A stretch of 64,000 bases of DNA, from NCBI GenBank assembly GCA_009809945.1, contig WTPW01000021.1, forward strand, positions 697,397 to 761,396. The letters run 5' to 3'. The notes below the pieces were generated by a model that made no database searches, had not been told where the DNA came from, and saw only the letters and a program-made list of their open reading frames with translations. The translations under genes and the position numbers were made by a program. Below are positions 43,842 to 55,173 of this stretch, piece by piece (position 1 is the first letter of the stretch; each line of letters starts with the position of its first letter). This DNA comes from Gigaspora margarita. Its lineage: Eukaryota; Glomeromycota; Glomeromycetes; Diversisporales; Gigasporaceae.

Positions 43842-45324
43842 TATCTAGATTTTTTTTATTTGGCGTCATTATTATTATTTATAATTTTAACGATTAATTA
43901 AACAGAAATATATGCCCTTTGTTAATGGATTAATAATGGATCCAATGGTCTGATCCTCTATTTCGTCTATATTTTCTGCATTTTCACATTCACAACACTT
44001 TTTATTACTAAATATCTAAAAATTAATTAATTTAAAAAAAAAAAAATTAGATAAAATAATGTCATATGACATTTACTCATTTTTATAAAAAAAAATTTGA
44101 ACTAAGAGACGGGATTTAATTTTAAATAGGAAAATATTTTAACAAATATACATAAGCGGAGTAATGGGCATCGAAATAAAAATTAGTAATGGTTATATCA
44201 GGCCAGATGGAAATTGAATATTGGTGACATAATTATTAGTCATTGGTTTTCTGTTTGCCAAAGCAAGCGGTTGTTAAAACGGCAGAATCAGGTGGTTGTT
44301 GTTGTGGAGGAATAGATGTGGTAGAAAATATGCATTTAAATGTTGGCAGGCTACCTGGAGAGATTGTATATGTGCAATCTTGGATGGCTTGTTATGTTTT
44401 TGTGTGAAGTGGTTAATACGTACGCTATTTCATATAACGTAGTATGAGTGGGGTGTGAATCGGTGCTTTGTCTAATTTTTCGGATACAGTGTTACGGTCT
44501 GAGGAAGAACTCTAGATCGTGAGCATAGGACTTTCTAATTACTCATAGGAGGACATTCGTTTGATTGGCTGATGTAAATCAATTCCTAGGTAACTTATTT
44601 ATAAACTTTAAAGTACTTTTAAAACGTAACGTTTCACTAATACAAAATCACCGCAAAAGCCTTCGCTAGAACGTCTATATTTACTATGTAAAAGTAATAA
44701 AAATAAGCAGCCTCCCCATGAACTAAACTTATAATCAAATATGTTAACTATTTACTACTATACTATACTAGTAATATTAGCTATATTAATATATAAGCTC
44801 TAAATACTGTAAATGATCAACAAAACAAAACAAAAAGAAGATTGAGATGTTAAATGTAAGATTTAACTTAAAGAACTTCGTGTGTTACCATTTTACATGC
44901 TATTATAATACCGGTAACAATAAGCTTGTCTAACGCTCATATTTTCGTATTCTAAATATTATAGTTAAATCATTAGAAAGATTATAAGTATAGGGTATTA
45001 TAGTGTATTAATATACTAGGAAAACAGACACTGTTAAAAGTCCGAAGCTAAAATTAATTTATATTACATTTTAATATTTTTCTTAGTTCTGTAATTTATA
45101 CTGTATTACATTTTAATATTTTTCTTAATTCTGAAATTGATGCATAGCAGATAGTAAGCTCCGAAAATTTCCGTAAATTTCCGTTTGTTGATTTCTTGTC
45201 CGTATTAATTTTATTGATTTGATTGGACAATCATAAATGACGTCACCGGAAATAATAACACACAAATTCTGCTCTAATACTCCTCCATTAGAGTCCTTGC
45301 TTCGATTCGGACAATAAGCCAAAT
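43842..45324. other. Intergenic, with a short direct repeat
   Basis: No convincing gene. ATTACATTTTAATATTTTTC occurs twice close together (about 45063 and 45102). A minus-strand open frame of 65 codons at 45125-45322 (MAYCPNRSKDSNGGVLEQNL...) has normal-looking composition but no recognised domain; I do not call it a gene. Confidence 0.4.
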
Positions 45325-45332
45325 GTCGTGCT

Positions 45333-45805
45333 TAGGGATGGGTTCGGTCGGTTACGGTCGGTTTTGGTCGGTTATTATCGACTATAGGCATATAACCGGC
45401 TAAGTGCGGTCGGTCATACCAGCTAATAGCCTATAGTCAATCAATTATTTTACTATGCAAAGGTTCTTTGATCCTTTAACCAAAGTTGTAGAGCTGATCT
45501 TTCTGATTCTAATGGCGATTAGATCATCAAAATTGGTTCGTTGGTTCTTGAGATAATTGAGATTAAAATAAGAAAATAAGGATCGACATATTTACGGTTA
45601 CACAAAGAATCATATTTTGTGTACAGTCGATCACGTGTAGTATTTACGGGATCTTCCGCTTATCGGGCTGATTTGTGTCGATCTGTTTTGAAATCTGGCA
45701 TCGGCTAAAATTTAGTCGGTCAGCTAAGCCGCTCTGACCGACTAGAATCGGTTACGGCTAATAGCTGGTCACAAAAGGCTATAACCGTAACCGTACCCAT
45801 CCCTA
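45333..45805. mobile_element. hAT-like MITE, 473 bp
   Basis: Starts TAGGGATGGGT and ends TACCCATCCCTA, flanked by a perfect 8-bp duplication GTCGTGCT (45325-45332 and 45806-45813). GC-rich arms of CGGTTACGGTCGG words surround a core (about 45490-45630) homologous to the centre of the palindrome at 20220-20345. Confidence 0.86.
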
Positions 45806-45944
45806 GTCGTGCTATACTTTAATAAAGGTCGCGATAATTAAAAATAAGATGGGATTACTTTACTTTATTTTCAAAAGATAATCATAATAAATAATTTCAC
45901 CAATAATTTTTTCGGATATTGAATTTTTTTGATCGATATGAACT

Positions 45945-46229
45945 GGATGCCAATCATTTTACTGACAATCACTTCACAGACACTCCATTTCACCGACAAA
46001 TTATTCACTGACAAATTCATTTTGCTGACAGTTCATTTTGGTCATTGTCATTAGGGTCAGGATATGGTCAGGGTAAAATTAGGGTTAAAGTTAGCGTGCT
46101 TTAGAAAAAAACTTGCGGTAAAATGAGATTCGGTGAAATGAACTGTCGGTAAAATAATCTTGTCGGTGAATAATTTGTCGGTGAAATGGGATGTCTGTGA
46201 AGTGATTTTCGGTAAAATAATAAGGACCC
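45945..46229. mobile_element. Mutator-like MITE, 285 bp
   Basis: Flanked by a perfect 9-bp duplication ATATGAACT (45936-45944 and 46230-46238). Long inverted ends contain AATCACTTCACAGACA and its inverse. Nearly the whole element is built from degenerate TGTCGGTGAAAT units in one orientation on the right and the other on the left. Confidence 0.82.
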
Positions 46230-46238
46230 ATATGAACT

Positions 46239-46911
46239 TGGGTTCATTAGTGACAAATATTAATTGACTACATTTTACGTGTATCTATTTATTTTTAAAT
46301 ATGTGCCAAATTTTTTTACATGCATTTATTGTTTGTAAGCTTCTTTATGTGAAGTTCTTTCATTTTCTAATAGTATTAAACCATAAATCATGCATTTTGA
46401 TTGGTAATTGTCACGATCTAATTACCGGATAACTATGTGGTAGAATAAATTAGGACGTTTAAGAAGGTGTTGGAATGCATAAGCTGTAATTTAGTAAATT
46501 TATGTCAGTAGGGTCACTTATATTATTGTTTGTATAAGGGCTATGCAGGTACATATTTGGGATGATAGTACCTTTTTTTTTAAAATATATGCTTATAAAG
46601 AGGATGAGCTTATATAGAGATGTTTTCTACATATTTATAGCAGTTTGTTTTAACAAAATTAGGTGCTTATATAGAGATGATATTATAGGGTGTGACTATA
46701 GAGAGATCTGACTGCAGTTTTATTGGTTCGTGGCTAAACTGTTTGTTTTAATGGTCTGTCAATTATAGTAATAAATGTTTATATTTTATTAATTGTATTG
46801 TTAATCTGATATTTATATGAGAAAAATTGTATAAAATATATAAAAATAGATAAAACTCTTCCCTCTGGTGAAGCATATAAGAAACTCGTGTTTTTACGAA
46901 AGGTTGCAGGT
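46239..46911. other. AT-rich spacer
   Basis: No gene. It includes GTGCTTATATAGAGATG-type words repeated twice (about 46608 and 46662). Confidence 0.4.
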
Positions 46912-47250
46912 TAGGGATGGCAAATGTTTTAAAACATTTTGTTTTAAAATATGTTTTAAATGTTTTAAAACATTTAAATTTTTAATAAAAAACAATAAAA
47001 ATCAAATATTTATCTATTGACCAATCAGATTGTAGAATTTAATCACATGATTATATCACATCTAAAGTGGCTACCTATCTGAAGTTGCCTACTTTATTCA
47101 TCTAAAGTAGCAACTTGGATCAATTGCAACTTCAGATTCAACATTTTTATATAATATTTAATAAAAAACACAAAAAATGTTTTAAACCATGTTTTAAAAC
47201 ATGTTTTAAAACACAAAAAAAAATAAAAAACATGTTTTCTGCCATCCCTA
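46912..47250. mobile_element. hAT-like MITE, 339 bp
   Basis: Starts TAGGGATGGCAAATGTTTTA and ends TGTTTTCTGCCATCCCTA, flanked by TTGCAGGT (46904-46911) and TTACAGGT (47251-47258). The arms are runs of ATGTTTTAAAACAT palindromes. Confidence 0.84.
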
Positions 47251-47258
47251 TTACAGGT

Positions 47259-48099
47259 TTAACGAGTCATGTGCCCAAAAATAAATACAATTATAAACCA
47301 AGTATAAATTATGCATGTGGAAACCTTTAATCAACTAACACTACCAATCAAATTTTAAGATATCTCGGACTTGAATACTACTCAAATATAATCTGTTATT
47401 TAAGCCCATTTTTAACATATGTTTTTATAATCTTTACAGTGTATATACTTGTTGGAAGTATTATTTTGTATTTACTTCAAAATATGCAATAATGATTATT
47501 CAAGATAGTTATTTTGCTTTTATCAATCAAGGCATTTAAAAAATGCTTTTATATTAATTATTCAAGTTATTTAATGTAGGTATTTATTTTTATTTAACAT
47601 GTACTATTCTTTATTGTTCTAATAAATAGACGCCAAATTTAAAATACCACAGGTGAAAAAAAACAAATCAGTATATTTACTGATTTTAGATAAATTAACC
47701 AATATATCAATAGGTATCCTGATTTGAATATGATAAGATACTGATTTGAAGAAATTAATCAATATTCTTATTGCTGCTTGCTTACAGATGATGACTTGAA
47801 TTAGCATAAAATAGACTCCAATCAGAAATACTTATTTGAACTGATTTTATATTTAAATACTAAGTAGACAAATAAACTACAATCAGCAAAATTACTGGCT
47901 AAACTATTTTATTAAATAGCATTTCAGCTAATTATAAATTATTGGCCAATCAGAATCATAATATTATAAATTAAAAAGCAATCAGTAAATAAATTCTCTT
48001 ATTATAGTAATTATCCTATATAATCATCCACACATAGTTACAAACTATAATCACCATCACATTTTTTTAGAATTTGTTAATCATATTTATATGAGTGTA
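47259..48099. other. AT-rich spacer
   Basis: No gene. AATCAGTA/TACTGATT words recur between 47660 and 48000. No element boundary was found. Confidence 0.4.
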
Positions 48100-48990
48100 G
48101 ATAGTGCTATATAGAAATGTTATAATTTTAATAATTAAATCAACTTTTATGCAATAAGTAAAGTTGTTCAGAAGAATAAAATACACTTACTCTAAAATTT
48201 TTATATAAATTAGTTAACTTTGTGCTAGTATTGTTTTATATTTTACTTATCTACAAATATAGCTAAAAATTTGTAATTTTTTTATAAATAATGAAATATT
48301 AACTAATTTATATGAAAATTTCACAGTAGCGTATTTGATTCTTCTAAACAACTTTTCTTATTAATAAAAATCAAATTACTTAGTATTATTTTATGTAGCA
48401 ATAATCAACAATTATATATAAAAATTTTTTAAATTTTATTTTAAAAAATTTTTATATAATCTTGGATCTAATAGCATAGCAGTTATGCTCCAAGGTTGCT
48501 ATTCAAATCTTGTTGGTAGCGAACATCAATTTATATTGTGGCTCAACTGTTTTAGGGAACTAAAACACTGCAGTACCAGGGACCCAGGACATCAATTGAT
48601 GGACCTAATGCAGGTCAGATCATAGATCAGTATAACATAAGCCTCCAAGAATAAACTTGTTAGTTAGGAACTACAATGAAGTCACAAGATATAGTGAAGA
48701 TCAATTCATGAACTCCTAGTAGAATTTCTAAAGCACCATGGCCAGTTGGTTGGGTGGGATGGATTGTTCAAGAGCAAAACTTGAAAAAATGTAAGACTAT
48801 ATTGGACATTTCATCCAAACTATAGCCAACTTGGGCCACAGATAAAGTAGTCTGAGTCAAACATTCATATATATATTTACTGTACATATATGTATCAATA
48901 CTTTTATTAATTTAATAAAGAATCTAAACATTGTTGTAGTTGTAAAACCTAAAAAAATTTTTATATACAATCATTGATTATTGCTATACA
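48100..48990. repeat. Fold-back element, family A, split by a SINE
   Basis: Inverted arms around AAGTTGTTCAGAAGAATAAA (48162) and TTCTTCTAAACAACTTTTCT (48340). The right arm is interrupted by the retroposon at 48459-48951. Non-coding. Confidence 0.6.
48459..48951 (+). mobile_element. SINE-like retroposon
   Basis: 493 bp flanked by a perfect 16-bp duplication AAAAAATTTTTATATA (48443-48458 and 48952-48967). The start has tRNA-like words: TAGCATAGCAG (A-box-like, about 48471) and TATTCAAATC (B-box-like, about 48510). The tail contains AATAAAGAATC near 48917 but no long A tract. G and C content exceeds the flanks. Confidence 0.7.
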
Positions 48991-49234
48991 TAAAAATCAA
49001 AATAATATGTATTTGTCTTTTTTTTTTTTTTTTTTTTACCTGTGACAAGATTCTATATTCTTTTAAAAGTTATTTTAAAAATTTAAAATTATATATTTAT
49101 AAATTTATAAATACTACAATAAGGTTTCAAAATATAAAATTATTTATACACAAGTTCTTATATAATTTTAAATTATTACTAAATAATTTTTTATTTAATA
49201 AATATAATTTACAAGTATTAAATATATTAATCTA

Positions 49235-49426
49235 CTGTATTCCTCCAAAAATAAGCACCCTTTTTTTACTATAGGAGTGCTTATTTCAGGTATAATCTCA
49301 ACCAATAATTCAAATAATTTGATATTTAGTTGCTTATTTCTATTATATAAGGGGTGCTTATTTTCAGGTATATATGAATTGTAGGGGTGCTTATTTTTGA
49401 AGGTGCTTATTTTTGGAAGAATACGG
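49235..49426. mobile_element. Tc1/mariner-like MITE, 192 bp
   Basis: Starts CTGTATTCCTCCAAAAATAA and ends TTATTTTTGGAAGAATACGG, flanked by TA (49233-49234 and 49427-49428). Several GGGGTGCTTATTT words repeat inside; AATAAGCACCCC words also occur at 27197-27230, suggesting a decayed relative there. Confidence 0.72.
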
Positions 49427-49972
49427 TATTTTATTTTTATTAACAATTATTTTATTCACAGTATTTATTGCCAATATTATATTAAATAATAATTACCAAT
49501 AAAAATATTTATAATTAATAAAAATCTAATTCTAACCCTCTATAATAGCTGAATGAACTTTTAATAGATTTAATATTAGTAAAATAAAAAACACTGCTCT
49601 AATTAACTAGATCCTATAAAGCAAAAATTCTAACCAATTTTAGTATATTTGCAAAAATAAATAAAAAATAAATAGCTTAAATACTGTTACATTATTAAAC
49701 AAAATTGTTTTTTGAATACAGTATAACCCCACAATAGTCACATTTATATTAGTCACAATTTCACTATAGTCACCTCAATTCTTCTTTTTAGCTATATATA
49801 CTATACTAGCTCTTTAACCCTCATGCTGCTTCAGGATGAATTTATATAAAATTATATTTATATTGTAATATATACAATATTATATTATTTGGTCACATGA
49901 TAGACAATTATTTATAGAGCTCATAATTTAACTATATACAAAGTCTATATTAGGAAATAAAAACATTAATAA

Positions 49973-50177
49973 GGCCATACAAATTTAATTATTTGGTTTT
50001 CATAACATGAAACTTTAAATAGACCCAGCTGGCTAGCTTTTTTTCAATATTTTTTAATTTTTATTTATTTTTTTTCATAAATTTTTTACGCTTTTTTTTA
50101 TTAACTTTTTTTTAATTTTTTTTAATATATATTTTTTTTAATTTGTTTTTTTTATTTTTTTTAAAAAAAAATTTTTT
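49973..50177. mobile_element. GGCC-family MITE, left end only, running into the gap
   Basis: Starts GGCCATACAAATTTAATTAT after a TAA (49970-49972) and matches the 677-901 copy, including the GACCCAGCTGGCTAGC-type inner part. It then becomes a T-rich tract and meets the N gap; the right end is missing from the assembly. The inverted T/A tracts probably stopped assembly. Confidence 0.65.
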
Positions 50178-50247
50178 NNNNNNNNNNNNNNNNNNNNNNN
50201 NNNNNNNNNNNNNNNNNNNNNNNNNNNNNNNNNNNNNNNNNNNNNNN
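50178..50247. other. Assembly gap
   Basis: 70 consecutive N bases inside a T/A-rich tract. Confidence 1.
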
Positions 50248-50567
50248 AAGATAGCTTAATTTCGAATATATATAGTAAACAATTCTTTTTTTTATTTTAA
50301 TTTATTTTTTATTTATTTTAATTTTTTTTTACTTTTTTTTTATTTAATTTGTTTTTTTTGATTTTTTTTAATTTTTATTATTTTTTAAATGATTTTTTTT
50401 TATATTTTAATTTTTTTTAATGTTTTTTTTTATTTTTATTTATTTATTATTTTATTTTAAATTTTTTTTAAATTATTTTTTTAAAATTATTTTTATTTAA
50501 ATATATACGTTTTAATTAATTAATTATTTATTTATAAGTTTTTTTAATAATAAAAATTAGCTACCCT

Positions 50568-50885
50568 AGTAGGACCGTAAAAGATGCACCAATCAGATCT
50601 CTTCTAATAAGCGACGCCAATAAGATTTTTAGATCAGGTGTAATGTGAAAATCACGCATTGTTTAAAATAGTACTGATAACTCAAAATTTTGTCTATAAA
50701 CCTATCTACTGCACACTAACAAAAAATTTCTTGCAAATTTTGGTATAAAATAAGCCTTCTTTCAGTCATAATCCTAACCCTAACATAAGGTTTTATAACT
50801 TTAAAAATATTGCACATATACGTTTGTTTTGATTAGTGTAAATTATCTGATTGGTGCATTTTTTATAGCCCTACTGGGTAGCCTC
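50568..50885. mobile_element. MITE family J
   Basis: Inverted ends around TACCCTAGTAGGACCGTAAA and its near inverse ending CCCTACTGGGTA, with ATGCACCAATCAGA and TGATTGGTGCAT just inside. A second, inverted partial copy ends at about 51421 (ACTGGGGTA). Phrases inside recur at 6105-6405. Target duplication unclear. Confidence 0.55.
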
Positions 50886-51770
50886 AAAAGTATGTCGAAT
50901 TGTGATCAGGAGGCATTCATATGATTGGCTAGTTTATATCGAGACTTATTTGATTATTACATCGACTCAAGGACTAAGTTCTAATTGAAGTTCCTACTTA
51001 TGAAATTTGGATTGAAAGGTTTGGACTTTTAAACAACCTTAAAATTAATGGACTCATGTTCATATATGGGATAAATTTATAAAAAAAATTAATAATTGGA
51101 ACTTTAAAAAATTTTTTTTTAAAAGTAATAAAACAGTGATAGAGTTAGAACTATGATCGAAATAGGGCTTTTTATACCTTATATAGTCTGCTTAGTAATA
51201 TTTTTGGCGTGGTAGATCTAAATCATCCAATCACTAATTAAAATAATCAAAAATTTAAAAATTTTTAAATAAATGGCATGCTAAGGTTAGAGTTATGACT
51301 GAAGTAAGGCTTTTGTTATACTTTTTTGTTAGTGCACAGTAGAAGGTTTCATAGAGAATTGAGTGTTAGAAAAGATATGATCGGTGCATTTGCAACGATT
51401 ATACTGTTCATACTGGGGTAGTATGTCTGAATTGTGTGCCTCGTGTAATGTAACATGATCAAGAAATATTCAAACGTGCTGCAAACTTGGTATACGTACA
51501 TATGAAAGTAAAATACAGTATTTCGTGATAACAGTGGTTGTAGTTGTGGGTATCAGATTTAAAACCAGTTAATAGAATATGTATTCTTAGATGTTATATG
51601 CGGACATTCATTTCTTTTTTTTTTAATTAATTAAATTTTTTTTTTTCAAGTCGAGACAAAATCGGTTAAGTGCTGGAGGAGTTGAAGTATTAACCAAGGG
51701 ATATTCTTTTGGATTTAGTTGTCTTGGTAAAGGTAGAGGTTTTAAAAGCAGGTATTGTTGTTTTGATCTT
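50886..51770. other. Spacer with a partial family J copy
   Basis: No gene. About 51180-51421 is an inverted partial copy of family J (GCACAGTAGAAGGTTTCATA, ATCGGTGCATTT). The rest is AT-rich with a T tract near 51620. Confidence 0.4.
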
Positions 51771-53560
51771 TGTAGTGACAACAGTGGTGGAAATCAGATT
51801 TAAAGGCTGTCTAAGTATTATGCATTCCATGAATCTTTCTCTATTCAGACAGATATGGAAATCGGATTTAAAGGCTGTCTAAGCATTACACATTCCGGAA
51901 ATTTTCAGACAGATCCGGGAATCAGCTGTTTACATTTTATGAATTTTTTGTTATTTGGACTGATCTAGAAAAAAGCAACTGGTTACACACATTTGTATTT
52001 TAATATAAAGATTTAAATTTTGGCTTACTTTAGTCACAACTTGCAATAGACACATAGAATATCTGATTTTGGTATATGACTATTGTAGAGTTATGCTGAA
52101 GTTTATTGATTGCTGCCAATAAAAAATCACTTCAACTATATAAAATTTAGAAAAAATGTGTTTGTTACTGGCAGTGACACTTCCTGGTTCTGAATTAGGG
52201 GTTGGTTCACCCCCTTAATCTGATCTAGTTTAGTTTTTTTAGCTTTTGATAATCTAAATCTGCTTTCTTTGTTTTTGTTTCTGCGTTTTATTTTTTGCTA
52301 TGCTAGGTAACCAGTAGTGAAGATTAGCCTGCCATCTTGTAAGTGGTTTTTTTGTTAGTTATTTTTTTTTCTTTGAACTATTTCTTACTTTAGAGGTTGG
52401 TTTCCTAAAATACTGAATAGTGATTAGAACCGGGATCCTTAGATATGTGGTTTTCTTTTCGTTATTTGCCTCTTTTTGATTTTTTTTTTCTTTGAACTAA
52501 CTTTCTTTTTTTTGTTTGTTTGCTTCACTAGAAAACAGGGTAGTGAAGTTAGTGGAGCTAATATTGTGGTGTCATTGTTTGAATGTGGAGATTTTGGACT
52601 TTTGTCATTATTTGCATGATTTCTGTTTCTGTTACGTGTTTGTGGCAATTCTAGTTTTCGTTGCTTTGGTGTTGCCGTTTGTGGAAATTTCATTCATCTT
52701 TGGTGATTTTAGGCTTAGTGTTTCTTCAATGTTATTTCTTCTGGTAAGTAAGTCTTGTCATTATTTGTTTTGGAAAGTTAATTTCTAACATGGAGCAATT
52801 TCTGGTAGGTTTTTCAGACTCACTTCGCTGAAACTGGAGCCTTGTAAGATATGTATAGTGATTTTTTTTGATTTTTTTTTCTTTTTCCGGTTTAACCTAA
52901 TTTTCTCTTCTTTTGTGGGTTTATCTTTTGGGTTATCGGTGATTTCAAGTTTTCGCCATTTCAGTACCATCATTTGTGGAGATTCCAGGCTTCATTGTTT
53001 TGGTTTTGTTAGTGATTTTAGGCTTTCACCATTTCGGTGCCGTCGTTTGTGGGGATTCTTCACTCTTTTTTCTCTTGTACCTTACTGGAACATGGAATCA
53101 GTACCTGGAGTACTTTGGTCTTTTGTTAGGGGGGTTGGATATGATCTATTTATTCTTCTTTTTTGCTATTTGTTATTCTAACTTTTTTTGTGTAGGCCTT
53201 GTCAGAATGTGGAATCAGCACCAGGAAAAACACTTCGATCTTGAATTTATTCCTTTCTTTTATTTGTTTGTTGTTAGTTAATCACTTCGCTAATATTCTT
53301 TTCTTTTCTTCTTTAAGTTCGTGTAAGTTTTGCCAAAACAAATGTAGAATCAACACAGAGAGTAGCGCTTCAGTCTTGAGATAGGTTTTTTTTATCATTT
53401 ATTTCTACTTTTTCTTCATGTTCGAGTAGGTTTTGAATTTGTGAGAAAACAGCATTGATTCAAACGTTTAATTAGTACCGCAAAATACTTTGTAGTATTC
53501 ATGTTTTGGATGTGAGAAGATTTTTTTTGTCAAATCGTGGAATTGTGCATGAGATTATTA
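51771..53560. repeat. Degenerate T-rich tandem sequence
   Basis: Two near-identical copies of ATTTAAAGGCTGTCTAAG lie near 51798 and 51867. Further on, units built on GTGATTTTAGGCTTTCACCA with GTCGTTTGTGGGGATTC recur with many changes (about 52600-53070), separated by T tracts and TTCTTTGAACTA words. Open frames exist on both strands but are low-complexity and domain-free. The words resemble those of the 39390-39905 repeats. Confidence 0.4.
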
Positions 53561-53879
53561 TATGTATTATATATTACTGTATTATTATTATGTTATTATT
53601 ATATAATTAATAAAATTAATAAATTAAACTTAATAAAAATTTTTGTAATTCATTTTTGATTGGATCTGAGCTAAAAAATTTTGATCGGATCCAGATTTTA
53701 TGGGTTAATTATACATGAATTTGATTGGTTGCATGTGATTTGGGCATGTCACTGCCGGTTACAAATAGATTCACTCTAAAATTTATATAATTGAAGTGCC
53801 TTTCTTTGGCATCATTATTTTAAATATTTTAGATATTAAATATTTATTATATATAATATAAATAAAAAAAGAAATTAAG
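53561..53879. other. AT-rich spacer
   Basis: No gene or clear repeat. Confidence 0.4.
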
Positions 53880-54565
53880 GGGTGTAGCAACATAGCAAAG
53901 TTGGAAAGTTGCTACCTCCAAGAAATTTGTAACTTAGGTACAGGGTTCGAATTCCACCAGAGACGATTTTTAAAAAATATATCTGTGTTATAGTAACTTA
54001 TCTTTGTCAATAAGTTGGGTCATAATAAGGCCTGTAACTCGAGTTGCACCATCTCTTAGTGTATTCCGTTGATGTAAAAGATTCTAGATCTATTATGCAG
54101 GTTATTGGAATTGCGTAATACCAAAAGAACTTGAAGATCAGAAACTCTTGGCAAGTCCCGAGCAGTGAGTAGCTGGACTTTCAACAGTAATATGGAAAAG
54201 GAATTGGATAGTATGTATGGGCTGGCCAGTATGCCTATGACAAAAGAGTTGGAGGACCCTACCAACTGGGCTGCCAGAGTCACACCGGAGTAAAAGAACA
54301 TGTGTTATGGCATTATGTACCAAGGGGAGGGAGTTCATTGGGTCTTAAAGCTGGGCTGACTGACCCTTCTGGGCCTATGGATTGGGAGCAGGCAGAAAAC
54401 AGGTCAGGAAAGCCAGAAAAGGAATGTGTACGTAGTGACTGGGGCTTGGTGAACTCTGCAAGGGCAGAAGTAGATAATGGTAGCAGTTTAATAGTTAGCC
54501 CTGACTGCAAGTATATAGGTAAAGCTGTAGCATAAGGTACTGAAGTGTAGATGATACCTGAGTGG

Positions 54566-54851
54566 TAGGGTTCCTCAAATTCAAATCAAATCAAATATTG
54601 GGTCAATTTGAATTTGATCAAATCAAATTGACTCTAATTTGAATTTGATTTGATTCAAATATTTGGATTTGAATTTGATTTGTATTTGAATTTTTAATAG
54701 TAATTTTTAAATCAAATCAAATATTTGTCAAATCAAATCAAATTTGACCAGATTTGAATTTGATCAAATCAAATATAATCAAATTTAAATTTGAATTTGA
54801 TCAAATATTTGATTCAAATATTTGAAGATCAAATCAAATTGTGGAACTCTA
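54566..54851. mobile_element. hAT-like MITE, 286 bp
   Basis: Starts TAGGGTTCCTCAAATT and ends AATTGTGGAACTCTA, flanked by CTGAGTGG (54558-54565) and CTGAGTAG (54852-54859). The body is almost entirely ATCAAAT/ATTTGAT words in both orientations. Confidence 0.82.
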
Positions 54852-55173
54852 CTGAGTAGGACAGGGACTACTCTACCAGGTCTCTCACCAGGATAAATTA
54901 GTCCTAAAGGAGTTAGAAAAGAATCCAGATCATGTTCTGGTGATACAAGAAGGATTAGCAGATAGCATTGATCAGAGGGTTTAAAATAGGCAATGACCGG
55001 TATGCGGGTTGCAGGTATGGCAACTAGGGTAGAACCTTTGGGTGGCTACTTAAATAGGCAACCAAAAGTTGCAGGTGTAGCTAGTTGTACTCTCGTTAAT
55101 GTACTATTTCAGGTAACCTCTATGTTGGAAACCTGTGATCTTACATATCTAGAATAAAATTCTTACTACCGAA

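Larger units (their letters stand above)
49717..52110. mobile_element. Possible Tc1/mariner-like element with insertions
   Basis: CAGTATAACCCCACAATAGT near 49719 and ACTATTGTAGAGTTATGCTG near 52079 form an inverted pair typical of Tc1/mariner ends. A TA duplication is not clean on the right. The interior includes a GGCC-family MITE end at 49973, the assembly gap, and another MITE (50568-50885). No transposase frame was found. Confidence 0.4.

Noticed and set aside
52439-53384. Series of 60-107-codon frames on both strands
   Set aside because: All are low-complexity translations (poly-Phe, Lys-rich) of degenerate T-rich repeats.
53880-53960. tRNA gene
   Set aside because: A and B boxes are excellent, but the arms do not pair as a full cloverleaf and a long SINE body follows directly.
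54302-54535. 77-codon gene, with opposite-strand frames
   Set aside because: Inside SINE copy 2; frames on both strands reflect higher GC, not coding.
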